DNA of 64,000 nt from Aeoliella straminimaris (GTDB lineage: Bacteria; Planctomycetota; Planctomycetia; Pirellulales; Lacipirellulaceae). Of this stretch, positions 8,831 through 17,848 are shown one piece after another. The notes beneath the pieces are model-generated. The model saw nothing but the letters and a program-made list of their open reading frames with translations. It ran no database searches and was not told the origin of the DNA. Each line of letters opens with the position of its first letter. Within the stretch, counting starts at the first letter, position 1. Location of the stretch: NCBI RefSeq assembly GCF_024054565.1, contig NZ_JAMXLR010000036.1, positions 558,001-622,000 of the forward strand, written 5' to 3'. A program made the position numbers and the translations under genes.

Positions 8831-11800
8831 ATGGATCCCGAACGGCAACGCATCGAAGAAGACCTTCGCGGGCTGGTGACCGGCCAGGTGCATTGCGACG
8901 ACGTTACCGTGCAGCAGTACGCGACGGACGCCAGTTCGTACGAAATCTGTCCTATCGGCGTCGTGCGACCCAGCAGCACCGACGACGTCGTGGCCACCGC
9001 ACGCTATGCGAGCGACCATGGTTTGCCGATACACGCCCGCGGGGCGGGTAGCGGGCTGGCGGGTGGGGCCCTGGGCCGGGGGCTGGTGATCGACTTCTCG
9101 CGCAATATGCGACGCGTCTTGCAGTTGCGACCCGATACGGTCCGCGTGCAGGCGGGCGTCGTGCATGGCGAACTCAACCGGTTGCTGGCGACGCATGGAC
9201 GGGTGTTCGGGCCCGATCCTGCCAGGTCGGCCGTCACTACCATGGGGGGCGTGGCCGCGGTGAACGCCACCGGCAGCCACTTCTTGCGATATGGCACGCC
9301 CCGCGACCACATTCGCCAGATGCGGGTGGTGCTGGCCGACGGAACCGTGCTCGACGTGGGCCGCCATCCGGTGCCCACGACCGCACCGGTTATTTCCGAT
9401 ACGCCCTCGCCCGACGAACGTCTGCGGGAACTCGTGTGGTCGGTAGCGGGGCTCATCGATCGCAACCGTGGCACCATTCGGGCGACGAACATCCACAGCC
9501 ACGTCAATTCGTCCGGCTACCACCTGAGCGACGTCTTGGAGGATGGTGAGCTCGACCTGGCGCGGTTGCTGGTGGGCAGCGAAGGGACACTTGCCCTGGC
9601 AACCGAACTGGTGGTCGAGACGCAGGACCTGCCCACCGAGACAGGCTGCGCAATGCTGATTTTCGAGAGCCTTGACCGCGCGGCCCGTGCCGTGCAAGAG
9701 GTGCTCACGCTGAAACCCGCGGCCTGCGACCTGATGGACCGTCGCCACTTGAGCCTGGCCCGCGAGCTCGATGTTCGCTATGAGTTGTTGATTCCAGGCG
9801 CTGCCGAGGCAGTGCTCCTGGTCGAGCATTTTGGCGCCACGCGTGAGGAAGTCGAGCAGAAGCTCGAGGCCACCGTCGACCTGGTGACCAATGTCACCCG
9901 CCTGGCTGCCAGCGCGCATATTGCCACCGACGAAACGGACAACGCCCTGTTCTGGGAGCTTGCCCAACGTTTCGTGCCTACGCTGCACCGACTGCAGGGG
10001 GTGCGGCGGGCGGTGCCGTTTGTGGAGGACATGGCCGTGCCGGTCGGTGCGCTGCCGGTGTTTCTGCGTCACTTGCAGGACGTGCTCAAACGCGAACAAG
10101 TTACCGCCAGCCTGTTTGGCCATGCGGGGCATGGGCAATTGCATGTGCGGCCGTTTCTGGACCTGGCCAATCCCAACGAAAAACGCCGCATGGAACGCCT
10201 GGCCAGCGAGCTGTACGAAAAGGTGTGGTTGCTGGGCGGTTCGATCAGTGGCGAGCATGGCGACGGGCTGAGCCGCACGCCGTTCGTGGCCGGGCAGTAC
10301 GGACCGCTGGTCAACGTGTTTCGCGAGCTGAAGCGCATCTTCGATCCCGATGGCGTTCTGAATCCCGGCAAGGTAGTGCCCGAGTCGGGCGCTCGGATGA
10401 TTCATCATCTGCGGCAAGTGTTGCCCGACGTGGACCGTGCCCCCGCCAAAACGTCGGGCGATTCGCCCCCTCCGGCCAAGACCGGCGGGGCAGGGCAGTT
10501 GGTCGAATTGCAACTGGCCTGGGACGTCGACCAGATGGCCCACGCCGCCCGCAGTTGTAATGGCTGCGCTGCCTGCCGCACCCGCGCGCCGGGCACGCGG
10601 ATGTGCCCGGTGAATCGTTTTGCTCCGCGCGAGGAAGCTTCGCCCCGTGCCAAAGCCAACTTGATGCGGGCCGTGCTCACCGGCCAGTTGCCGCCCGACA
10701 CGCCACTGCAGGACGCGCTGAAGGAAGTGGCCGACCTGTGCGTGCACTGCCACATGTGCCGCATCGAATGCCCAGCGAACGTCGACATTCCGCGGCTGAT
10801 GGTCGAGGCCAAGGGGCAGTACGTCGCCAGCAATGGCCTCGACGTGTACGACTGGCTGATGGCCCGCATCGACCTGATGATCCGCGTGGCCGGGCGGCTG
10901 CCGCGGTTGTCCAACTGGTTGTTTGGCAACCCGCAGGCGCGGTGGATTATGGAGAAGCTGCTCGGCATCAGCCAGGCACGCAAACTGCCGAAGCTCGCCC
11001 CGCGATCGTTCATGAAATCGCTCTCCCGCGAGCAGCGCACGCAGCCCGACAGCGACGCCGAGAATCGCGTGGCGCTGTTCATCGATACGTTCGCCAATCA
11101 CTTCGATACGGAACTGGTCGACGCGCTCTTGAAGGTGCTCGAGCACAACAACGTCGACGTCTACATTCCTCCCAGCCAGCACCAGTCGGGCATGCCGCTG
11201 ATTGGTTCGGGATCGCTATCGCACGCTCGGCGGGTGGCACATCGCAACGTGGCTTCGCTGGTCGAAGCGGTGCGGCTGGGCTACAAGGTGATCTGTACCG
11301 AGCCGACGGCCGTCCTGGCCGTGGTGCGGGAGTACCCGGCGCTATTGGCCGAAGACGAAGACGTCCGGTTGCTGGCCGACAACACGCAGGACGCCAGTCA
11401 TTACTTGTGGCAACTACATCAACGCGGGGGCCTGGCGCTCGACTTCGAGTACCAGGACTACGAAGTCGCCTACCACGTGCCGTGTCACTTGCGGGCGCTG
11501 GAGGTCGGCACTCCGTCGGCCAACCTGCTGCGACTGGTGCCGGGGCTCACGGTGCATCAAATCGAAAAAGGCTGCAGCGGCATGGCGGGCACTTGGGGAC
11601 TGAAACGCAAGAACTATCGCAACAGCTTGCGTATTGGCCTGCCGCTGATCTCCGAGGTCCGCGACGGCCCGTACCACGTCGCCACCACCGAATGCAGCAC
11701 TTGTGCGATGCAAATCGATGGCGGCACCCACAAACCGACGCTGCACCCGATCAAACTGCTGGCCGCCGCCTATGGGCTGATCGACTTGCCAGAATCGCTT

Positions 11801-11854
11801 AGCGCCAAGACAACAGTCGTTGCTGCCGAACCTCAGGTTCCCAGCGACGAGTAA
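8831..11854 (+). CDS. YdiJ-like FAD and 4Fe-4S 2-hydroxyacid dehydrogenase
   Basis: A 1007-residue fusion of a GlcD-type flavoprotein with a GlcF-type iron-sulphur part, the layout of E. coli YdiJ (D-2-hydroxyglutarate dehydrogenase). The FAD-binding PCMH domain holds RGAGSGLAGGALG near residue 75. The FAD-oxidase C-terminal domain has HAGHGQLHVRPF near 433 and GEHGDGLSRTPF near 474. Two cluster motifs follow, CNGCAACRT near 576 and CVHCHMCRIECP near 637. Next come the cysteine-rich CCG-like segments VPCHLRALEVG near 882, GCSGMAG and ECSTCAMQ. It would oxidise a D-2-hydroxyacid and pass electrons to a carrier. The substrate (hydroxyglutarate, lactate or glycolate) is not settled. Confidence 0.85.
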   Translation: MDPERQRIEEDLRGLVTGQVHCDDVTVQQYATDASSYEICPIGVVRPSSTDDVVATARYASDHGLPIHARGAGSGLAGGALGRGLVIDFSRNMRRVLQLRPDTVRVQAGVVHGELNRLLATHGRVFGPDPARSAVTTMGGVAAVNATGSHFLRYGTPRDHIRQMRVVLADGTVLDVGRHPVPTTAPVISDTPSPDERLRELVWSVAGLIDRNRGTIRATNIHSHVNSSGYHLSDVLEDGELDLARLLVGSEGTLALATELVVETQDLPTETGCAMLIFESLDRAARAVQEVLTLKPAACDLMDRRHLSLARELDVRYELLIPGAAEAVLLVEHFGATREEVEQKLEATVDLVTNVTRLAASAHIATDETDNALFWELAQRFVPTLHRLQGVRRAVPFVEDMAVPVGALPVFLRHLQDVLKREQVTASLFGHAGHGQLHVRPFLDLANPNEKRRMERLASELYEKVWLLGGSISGEHGDGLSRTPFVAGQYGPLVNVFRELKRIFDPDGVLNPGKVVPESGARMIHHLRQVLPDVDRAPAKTSGDSPPPAKTGGAGQLVELQLAWDVDQMAHAARSCNGCAACRTRAPGTRMCPVNRFAPREEASPRAKANLMRAVLTGQLPPDTPLQDALKEVADLCVHCHMCRIECPANVDIPRLMVEAKGQYVASNGLDVYDWLMARIDLMIRVAGRLPRLSNWLFGNPQARWIMEKLLGISQARKLPKLAPRSFMKSLSREQRTQPDSDAENRVALFIDTFANHFDTELVDALLKVLEHNNVDVYIPPSQHQSGMPLIGSGSLSHARRVAHRNVASLVEAVRLGYKVICTEPTAVLAVVREYPALLAEDEDVRLLADNTQDASHYLWQLHQRGGLALDFEYQDYEVAYHVPCHLRALEVGTPSANLLRLVPGLTVHQIEKGCSGMAGTWGLKRKNYRNSLRIGLPLISEVRDGPYHVATTECSTCAMQIDGGTHKPTLHPIKLLAAAYGLIDLPESLSAKTTVVAAEPQVPSDE

Positions 11855-11893
11855 CCGGACGGCCACGCGGTCCGCGAAGAACGACCAGGTTCC

Positions 11894-12139
11894 ATGACCC
11901 TCCAACTCCTCTTGTTCGCCGCCGCCCGACAAACTGCTGGCGATACCAGTGTGACGATCGAACTACCCGAGGGGGCAAGTTACGCGGATCTAAAAACGGC
12001 GCTCGCCGAGCAGCATCCATCGCTCGCGCCGATTGCAGCAGTCAGCCGACTGGCCGCAGGGGGAGAGTTTGTGAGTGATGATTCGCTGGTGGATGCAAAG
12101 GCGGAGCTGGCGCTGATTCCGCCGGTGAGCGGGGGGTAG
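11894..12139 (+). CDS. moaD: Molybdopterin synthase small subunit MoaD
   Basis: An 81-residue ubiquitin-fold sulphur carrier. It ends in the required GG (LIPPVSGG), which is activated by adenylation and thiocarboxylated to donate sulphur to the MoaE subunit. The N-terminal LQLLLFAAARQTAGD strand is typical. It lies 39 bases after the FAD dehydrogenase and may be cotranscribed with it. Its partner moaE is 3 kb away, beyond two minus-strand genes. Confidence 0.88.
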   Translation: MTLQLLLFAAARQTAGDTSVTIELPEGASYADLKTALAEQHPSLAPIAAVSRLAAGGEFVSDDSLVDAKAELALIPPVSGG

Positions 12140-12180
12140 AGGGCAGGATCTGCAGATGCCGACACTTGCTATCCCGCCTA

Positions 12181-13143
12181 TCAGTTCGTCGGAGGCGGAA
12201 CGGGATCCAGCGGAATTCCCTTGGCCGTTGAGTCAGAGACGGGGGAGACGTCAACTTCTACCAGCGCGCGTTGGGCCCTCTTTCGGATGGTCTCGTCCGG
12301 TACGCCGGCTTTGCGAAGTGCCTGAATGTTCGAGATGCAGCGGGCGGCGCCATCCTTCAGTCCGCGGAGCAAGTATTGGTTATTGGTTTGAGGTGCTGCT
12401 AAGCGAAAGTCCTCCATCTTATGGTAGGGGGAAGCGACCCATTGCAGGCAGTCTTGCCAAGCTTCGTGGTGCGCGGTTTGGTAAGAGATAGAGGCAAACA
12501 AACGCTGCTTGTAAACCGTGCCATCTTTTTCCCTGGCGTTGCGAACAATCAGGAACGGAATATCCGCGGGGATCTCGACTCGCTCTGGATGGGACAAACT
12601 CACTTCCTCTCGTTCCAACGTTTTTGTGACGGGCGGAAGTTCCGCCACGTGCTTCCAGGTCGGTGGTTCGCCAATGTATTGCCTCACTCCTTGTTGCATC
12701 ACGATCGGCTTGTTGGTCTTCGGCAGTACCACAAATGCGTACGGTGTCGTTCGCTCCGCACCTCCATCGGGGCCCGCTGACTGGGAAGTATTTGCTTCGA
12801 ACCGCACCACGACGCTATCCGTGGTTTCAATCACGGAGGCGACTTTGTAGCCTGCGGTGTTGGCAGTCGTCCCGCCGAATATGGCCACCACCATACAACG
12901 TTCGAAGTCGACCTCCATCGCTGCGCGGTTGGGTGTGTCGTACCTGGGATCGAGTCCCAGGTGTTCGAGCCACACGCGAGTCCACCGCTGCGGTGAATCG
13001 ATGCGGCCAAAGCCAGCTATCGTCACGTGGGAGTCTTGATCACTTAGCACCACCAACTGGGAACTCATTTCAGACGCCGGTGGCTGGGCTTGAACCACGC
13101 CAACGAAAAACAGAAGCAGGCCGGCTGCCAGTACGGTTCGCAT
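12181..13143 (-). CDS. Secreted protein with PrcB_C-like domain
   Basis: A 320-residue protein with a signal peptide (RTVLAAGLLLFFVGVVQA, likely cleaved near residue 19). Residues about 35-150 read like the PrcB C-terminal domain: VDFERCMVVAIFGGTTANTAGYKV, then a strand and FVVLPKTNKPIV. PrcB is a partner of a secreted protease in spirochaetes. The C-terminal half is helical and unassigned. It is convergent with moaD (41 bases) and no protease gene is beside it. The domain call is from pattern only, and the function is unknown. Confidence 0.6.
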   Translation of the reverse strand: MRTVLAAGLLLFFVGVVQAQPPASEMSSQLVVLSDQDSHVTIAGFGRIDSPQRWTRVWLEHLGLDPRYDTPNRAAMEVDFERCMVVAIFGGTTANTAGYKVASVIETTDSVVVRFEANTSQSAGPDGGAERTTPYAFVVLPKTNKPIVMQQGVRQYIGEPPTWKHVAELPPVTKTLEREEVSLSHPERVEIPADIPFLIVRNAREKDGTVYKQRLFASISYQTAHHEAWQDCLQWVASPYHKMEDFRLAAPQTNNQYLLRGLKDGAARCISNIQALRKAGVPDETIRKRAQRALVEVDVSPVSDSTAKGIPLDPVPPPTN

Positions 13144-13318
13144 TCAAGTCCCCTACAGTTCAATGGATGAGAGCCCGATGATTGAAGCTCGGTTCCTGCG
13201 GGGATTCTAGTGGAAACGATCAACTGGGGCGACCCGAAAGGACCACGCCGCAATTCTATCCAATGGACATAGATCGCTTCCCTGTTGGTGGCCGCTGGAT
13301 CGCGTGAGCGCAGGCTGG

Positions 13319-14422
13319 CTACTCTTCGCTTAGCAACTCCTCAATCCGTTTTCGCAGTAGCTGTTCGCCTTCGGCGCCCTGCCAGTTCAGTTCGCCGTAC
13401 CACCAATAACGGACGTAGCCTTGTTTGTCGATCAGGTAGACGCTGGGCCAGATCGAGTTGCCCCAGGCCCCCCAGTTCTGTTTGTCGTTGTCTATCAGGA
13501 TCGGAAACTTCAGTCCGGAGTCCCGGGCGTTGCGGTGGACGCTTTCAACGTCGTGCTCGGCTGACGTTTCCGGGGTATGCACGCCGATAACGACCAGGCC
13601 CTGGTCCGCGAAGGACTCGTGCCAGCCCTTGTACCAAGGCAAGTTGCGTTTGCAGTTGATGCAGTTAAAAGCGTAGAAGTGCAGCGCCACGACTTTGCCT
13701 TTCAACTGCTGCATTGTCAACGGCTGGGAGTTGATCCAGCCACTCTGGCTGCCATGAAGCTCGGGCACCTTGAACTTCACGCCTCCCAGCTTCGAAACAT
13801 CGATCTGCTCGCCCAGCAGGCTTACCCACTCATCTCGTTGGCTGCTTGTCAGCGTCGCGAGTATCTGTCTCTGTTCGTCGGTCTTCAGAGTTCGATACTT
13901 CTTGTCCAGCGATTTGTCCGAGTCTTCCGCCTGACGTTGCTTAATCAGTTCGTCGACAGCTTCCTGCGTTTCTGTAACCGTTTTGCGGATCTCCTGTCGC
14001 TGCTTTTCGGAGAGTTCCAGCTTCTCGGGCAGTTCGTCATGCAGGAAGGCTTTGGTGCCGAGGGTCCGCAGCACGATCTGCGACAGCCGACGTTGTTGGT
14101 CGTCCTGCAGGATGGATGACAAACGTGTCTGGGCCGTCGCCGTCGCTTGCTGGATGGTGGTTTCGATATGCTGAGCAGAATTGTTGCGCATGGACCATAG
14201 CTGGACATCCAACTGGTCGTTCAACTCGCCGAGCTCTTGCCGTTGTTGTTCGGTAAGCTCCAATTCTTCGTGGACAACCGGATCGCGGATGAGAAACAGG
14301 TAAGGTTCCGCAAAAGAGGTCACCGGCAAGCGACCATGCGGATTCTGCTGAGCGCTGATTGCGGCGGTGGCTCCCAGCAGCACAACTGCCAAGGCGAGAA
14401 GTCTCGGAAGATGGGTTATCAT
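13319..14422 (-). CDS. Secreted Spy-like/redoxin two-part protein
   Basis: A 367-residue protein from the ATG at 14422, which has GGAGGA about ten bases upstream. A longer frame to 14530 would put the signal peptide inside the protein. After the signal peptide (about 1-24) comes a helical region with repeated ELELTEQQRQEL / KLELSEKQRQEI motifs, like the LTxxQ chaperone Spy. From about residue 225 there is a thioredoxin-fold redoxin like the DipZ/TlpA C-terminus, with FYAFNCINCKRNLPW (CxxC) and GLVVIGVHTPE. It is probably a periplasmic thiol oxidoreductase with a chaperone-like or sensing arm. Confidence 0.78.
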   Translation of the reverse strand: MITHLPRLLALAVVLLGATAAISAQQNPHGRLPVTSFAEPYLFLIRDPVVHEELELTEQQRQELGELNDQLDVQLWSMRNNSAQHIETTIQQATATAQTRLSSILQDDQQRRLSQIVLRTLGTKAFLHDELPEKLELSEKQRQEIRKTVTETQEAVDELIKQRQAEDSDKSLDKKYRTLKTDEQRQILATLTSSQRDEWVSLLGEQIDVSKLGGVKFKVPELHGSQSGWINSQPLTMQQLKGKVVALHFYAFNCINCKRNLPWYKGWHESFADQGLVVIGVHTPETSAEHDVESVHRNARDSGLKFPILIDNDKQNWGAWGNSIWPSVYLIDKQGYVRYWWYGELNWQGAEGEQLLRKRIEELLSEE

Positions 14423-15147
14423 GCAGGCGGTCCTCCATTGGGTTGTCACCAGCCTAGCAGACAACGGGCAAACTGTCTCGTTCTCTAGTCCCATCAGGCA
14501 AATCCTCGGGCATTCGCTCTCTAGTGGCATTTTGGCTGCACAGGTCGTTCAGTTGGCTGGGGGCTCCTCAAGCTGCAGTGGGGCAGCCGACCTTCAACAG
14601 ACCTACGCCGTAACGAGCACCTGCCCAACTGCCCCGACGACAAGATTAGGCCAGCGAACGATCGCGCCGATGCCAGCTCATTGCGGGGCAGCTCAGTTCG
14701 AGCAATTTTCTGCCCGCCACATTGCTTGTAGGAATTTTACACACTGTTTGCGACAATGCGTGGTGCGGTAAAATCCTGGCTTTGGTCCTTCCACCAAACG
14801 ACTCCCCCGGTGTGGTGACTGGCGAACTGCAGGCGTCGCTGACGGCCAGTTCGTTCCGGTGCGAAGGGCTGAGCCATGACCGTTTCGCCGCCAAATCGCC
14901 GCACCTGGTCGCCCAAAAAAGAGTTTTGCCGCACCTGCGGTGAACCGAGCGCAACAACCGGTTGAGTTTTGTCGCACCCCCCAGATGGTTTCAACTATCA
15001 ATCAAGGATGATTGCCCAATCGGCTGCGACAAAACTCGAAGAGTAAAGTCGCAGTGAATCGTATTTCCGCCGCCCTGCGACAAAACATTGACGGCGCGCA
15101 ATTACCAGATCCTAATACATGCCTACAAACTCCAGATTCCTAGTCCA
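14423..15147. other. Intergenic region of 725 bases with repeated GTTTTGTCGCA motifs
   Basis: No credible coding frame. The part nearest moaE (14921-15086) holds four copies of a GTTTTGTCGCA motif in both orientations. The rest (14423-14920) shows nothing I recognise. It separates the divergent redoxin and moaE genes. Confidence 0.6.
14921..15086. repeat. Cluster of GTTTTGTCGCA motifs upstream of moaE
   Basis: GAGTTTTGCCGCACC at 14921-14935 and GAGTTTTGTCGCACC at 14964-14978 are direct copies. TGCGACAAAACTC at 15025-15037 is the exact inverse of 14964-14976. TGCGACAAAAC recurs at 15076-15086. A further copy, GCGACAAAACTC, lies at 18318-18329. The 13-base inverted pair could fold around a loop of 48 bases, or the units could be protein-binding sites. 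Confidence 0.7.
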
Positions 15148-15576
15148 GTGATCTTGCTCACTCACGAACCGATAGAACTTGAGCCGCTCCTCACGCAAGC
15201 CAGCCAGCCGGCGGCCGGGGCGGTGGTGGCGTTCGTGGGCATCACGCGGGCCGTGACTGGCGACAAGCATACCGAACGCCTCGCGTACGAGGCCTATGAG
15301 CAGATGGCCGAGGCGAATCTCGCCGAACTTGAAGCGGCGGCACGCAACCGGTGGCCGCTGGTCGAGTGCCTGCTGGTGCATCGGCTGGGCGTGGTCCCCA
15401 TCGCCGAGGCAAGCGTCGCGGTGGTGGTGAGCAGCGCCCATCGACGGGCAAGCTTTGAAGCGGCCGAATGGTTGATCGATACCTTGAAGCAGGACGTCCC
15501 GATTTGGAAGCAGGAACACTACCAGGACGGCGAAACCGAATGGGTGCATCCGGGAGTGGTGGGCGGTGGGCAGTAA
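15148..15576 (+). CDS. moaE: Molybdopterin synthase large subunit MoaE
   Basis: Catalytic subunit that adds two sulphurs from MoaD thiocarboxylate to precursor Z. The GTG at 15148 gives 142 residues starting at the family N-terminus (VILLTHEPIELEPLL). An in-frame TTG at 15088 would add 20 unlikely residues. Conserved blocks are AAGAVVAFVGITRAVTGD, YEAYEQMAE, VHRLGVVPIAEASVAVVVSS and the lysine-containing VPIWKQEHYQDGETEWVHP. It precedes moaA on the same strand, 228 bases upstream, separated by a composite repeat. Confidence 0.88.
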   Translation: MILLTHEPIELEPLLTQASQPAAGAVVAFVGITRAVTGDKHTERLAYEAYEQMAEANLAELEAAARNRWPLVECLLVHRLGVVPIAEASVAVVVSSAHRRASFEAAEWLIDTLKQDVPIWKQEHYQDGETEWVHPGVVGGGQ

Positions 15577-15590
15577 GCGGTGGGTAGAAT

Positions 15591-15750
15591 GTCACTTTGA
15601 AAGAGGCTCGCCGGCTGAGAAACCTTGTGCCCAATGCGGAATGCAGATTTCGGAATGCGGAATGCTCTTCCGCGACGACTATTCCGCATTCCGAATTCCC
15701 ACTTCCGCATTTCGTAGATCCTTCAGTCGCCCAGGCTCCCTCAGGATGAC
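15591..15750. repeat. Composite nested palindromic repeat between moaE and moaA
   Basis: The outer arms (15591-15625 and 15716-15750, 35 bases each, imperfect) belong to the same family as the 85-base palindrome at 61238-61322. The inner part is a second palindrome (15633-15663 with 15681-15711) built from units such as TTCGGAATGCGGAAT. The arm starting ATTCCGCATTCCGAATTCC at 15681 also appears inside ileS (58889-58907). One repeat therefore sits in the middle of another. Confidence 0.8.
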
Positions 15751-15804
15751 TTAATCCAACCACCTACTCACTCACCCGCGGCTAGCGCCGTCGGCTCAAT
15801 TGTT

Positions 15805-16818
15805 TTGACCAGCTCTAATCCAACTCGACCACCGCTCGTCGACTCGTTCGGACGCACGCATACCAGCTTGCGGCTGAGCGTGACCGATCGGTGCAACATT
15901 CGCTGCTTCTATTGCATGCCGGCCGAGGGCGTCCGGTTTTTGCCGCGGAGCGAGATACTCTCGTTCGAAGAGATTACGCGGTTGGTGCGCGTGGTGGTGC
16001 CGCTGGGGGTGACGCGGATTCGCCTCACCGGCGGCGAACCCCTGGTGCGGGCGGAGCTGCCGAAGCTGATGGCGATGCTTCGCGAGATCGACGGCCTCGC
16101 GGACCTCGCGCTGACGACCAATGGCATGTTGCTGGGCGAACAGGCGGAACCGCTGAAGCGGGCGGGGCTCGATCGGTTGAACATCAGCCTCGATACGTTG
16201 GACGCCGCGAAGTTCGAGCGGATGACGCGTCGGCAGGGGCTCCAGCAGGTGCTCACCGGCATCGACGCGGCGCAGCAAGCCGGGTTCGAGTCGATTCGGC
16301 TGAACGCCCTGGCCATTCGCGGCGAGACGGAGGACGAAGTGGTGCCGCTGGTGGAATTTGCTCGATCTCGCGGCCTGGTGATGCGGTTCATCGAGTTCAT
16401 GCCGCTGGATGCGGATGGAGCCTGGCAGCACGATCGGGTGCTCACCGGCGAGGCGATCCGCGGAATGCTTGAGCGGGAGTTGGGACCGCTGGAGCCGGCC
16501 GAGCGAACCGATACCAGTCAGCCAGCGATGGACTACGTGTTTGCCGATGGCAGTGGGACTGTGGGATTCATCAATCCGGTAAGCGAGCCTTTTTGTGGAG
16601 CCTGCGATCGGCTACGCTTGACCGCCGAAGGTCAGGTCCGCAATTGCCTGTTCAGCACGACCGAGTCCGACGCCCGCTCGCTGTTGCGATCGGGGGCCGA
16701 CGACGCGGCAATCGAGCAATTGGTCCGCGACTGCGTGGCCGCCAAGAAACCGGGCCACGGCATCGACGACCAGACATTCCTCCGTCCCCGCCGGGCCATG
16801 TACCAGATTGGGGGGTAG
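15805..16818 (+). CDS. moaA: GTP 3',8-cyclase MoaA
   Basis: Radical-SAM enzyme for the first step of molybdenum cofactor synthesis (GTP to cyclic pyranopterin with MoaC). The start is a TTG at 15805, the only start codon that keeps the conserved N-terminus (LVDSFGRTHTSLRLSVTDRC). The radical-SAM cluster motif CNIRCFYC is near residue 33. The C-terminal cluster lies in FCGACDRLRLTAEGQVRNC, and the protein ends in the functional GG (MYQIGG). At 337 residues the length is normal. No moaC is in the window. Confidence 0.95.
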   Translation: MTSSNPTRPPLVDSFGRTHTSLRLSVTDRCNIRCFYCMPAEGVRFLPRSEILSFEEITRLVRVVVPLGVTRIRLTGGEPLVRAELPKLMAMLREIDGLADLALTTNGMLLGEQAEPLKRAGLDRLNISLDTLDAAKFERMTRRQGLQQVLTGIDAAQQAGFESIRLNALAIRGETEDEVVPLVEFARSRGLVMRFIEFMPLDADGAWQHDRVLTGEAIRGMLERELGPLEPAERTDTSQPAMDYVFADGSGTVGFINPVSEPFCGACDRLRLTAEGQVRNCLFSTTESDARSLLRSGADDAAIEQLVRDCVAAKKPGHGIDDQTFLRPRRAMYQIGG

Positions 16819-16823
16819 TGACG

Positions 16824-16878
16824 AATGACCAATGACCAATTCCGCAAGCGGACGATTGGTCATTCGACATTGGTCATT
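16824..16878. repeat. AATGACCAAT inverted repeat after moaA
   Basis: AATGACCAAT at 16831-16840 pairs with ATTGGTCATT at 16855-16864 and again at 16869-16878. A small CCGCAAGCGG palindrome lies between. It could act as a terminator-like hairpin without a T tract. Confidence 0.65.
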
Positions 16879-16917
16879 TAGGCCGACTCCCTTCACCCAC
16901 TTCACGGACGACCCAGT

Positions 16918-17346
16918 ATGCCCACCAAGAAGCCACCCACTCCCTGGTACGCCGATGGACTCCGGTTTAAATGCACCGGCTGTGGGGACTGCTGCACGGG
17001 CGCCCCAGGCTACGTGTGGGTGAACAAGGCGGACATCGAGCTGATTGCCGCCGAGCTGGATATGGACGTGCCCGACTTCGAGAAGAAGTACGTCCGCAAC
17101 GTGGGCGTCCGCAAGAGCCTGGTGGAGTTCTCCAACGGCGACTGCGTGTTCTTCGATGGGAAAACCCGCAAGTGCGAGGTTTACGCCGCCCGACCCCGCC
17201 AGTGCCGTACGTGGCCGTTCTGGGACTCAAACATCCGCAGCCCCGAGGCCTGGCAAGCCACCTGCGACGAGTGCCCCGGCGCGGGCAAGGGCAAGCTGTA
17301 CGACATCGATCACATCGAGGCCGAGCGAGCCAAGATCCGAGTCTGA
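16918..17346 (+). CDS. YkgJ-family cysteine cluster protein
   Basis: A 142-residue protein with the CxxCCxxCC-like cluster of this family: FKCTGCGDCCTGAPGYVWV near residue 18. Further cysteines are in GDCVFFDGKTRKCEVYAARP, RQCRTWPF and TCDECPGAG. These probably bind a metal or Fe-S cluster. The function of the family is not established. It follows moaA by 99 bases and may share its transcript, but a palindromic repeat lies between. Confidence 0.85.
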   Translation: MPTKKPPTPWYADGLRFKCTGCGDCCTGAPGYVWVNKADIELIAAELDMDVPDFEKKYVRNVGVRKSLVEFSNGDCVFFDGKTRKCEVYAARPRQCRTWPFWDSNIRSPEAWQATCDECPGAGKGKLYDIDHIEAERAKIRV

Positions 17347-17848
17347 GGAAGCTAGCAGGCCAGCTCAGCATGCTGGGGTGTTCGCCACCCGGGGACCGGT
17401 GGCACTGGTTTACCACGGCGGGCGTCCGAACTTGCGGATCTGAGAAACTTTGCCGATTGGATGAAGTCTGCCGGTCGAGCGGTCGATGAATGGTTGTGAG
17501 TCGCCATTGGACCGCGCTGATAGCGATAGGACCGGTGAGGCGAGAATGCTCGCAAGTCTTTGTTAAATAAAGATTTGCAGCGATTTTCGCCGAAACGGTG
17601 CGGTAGGCGTCACCTCGGTGGACTCGTAAGTTGTTTGACAATTTGGGTTTAAGTGCATTTTGTTCGGCCTGCCGCTGGCATTGAAATCACCGAACAGAGC
17701 ATGGCAGAATACCGTACCAGGACGGGCGACTGCGAAGTGTCAATCTTGACTCTAGTGCTTGCTACAATTACACTTGGAGCAAGACAGCACGTCGTCAACA
17801 GGGCCATTTTTGGGGCCCCAACAGCTCTTCGGACGAGGAAATTCTGTC
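17347..17848. other. Intergenic region of 502 bases before the HU-like gene
   Basis: No coding frame has a recognisable product. A perfect TTGACA at 17635-17640 lacks a good -10. A candidate extended -10 lies at 17760-17768. The rest shows nothing I can name. Confidence 0.5.
17760..17768 (+). promoter_or_regulatory. Candidate extended -10 promoter of the HU-like gene
   Basis: TGCTACAAT fits the extended -10 form TGnTATAAT and lies 80 bases upstream of the HU-like GTG. No good -35 stands at the right distance. Confidence 0.35.

Noticed and set aside
8759..11182. An 807-codon open frame on the minus strand opposite the FAD dehydrogenase
   Set aside because: Its product has a His/Gln/Val-rich, low-information composition and no family motif, while the plus strand encodes a complete, well-conserved enzyme. 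It is a frame opened by codon bias.
15566..15754. A small open frame with Cys/Gly and Phe/Arg repeats
   Set aside because: It lies wholly in the composite palindromic repeat, and the peptide is just the repeat translated.
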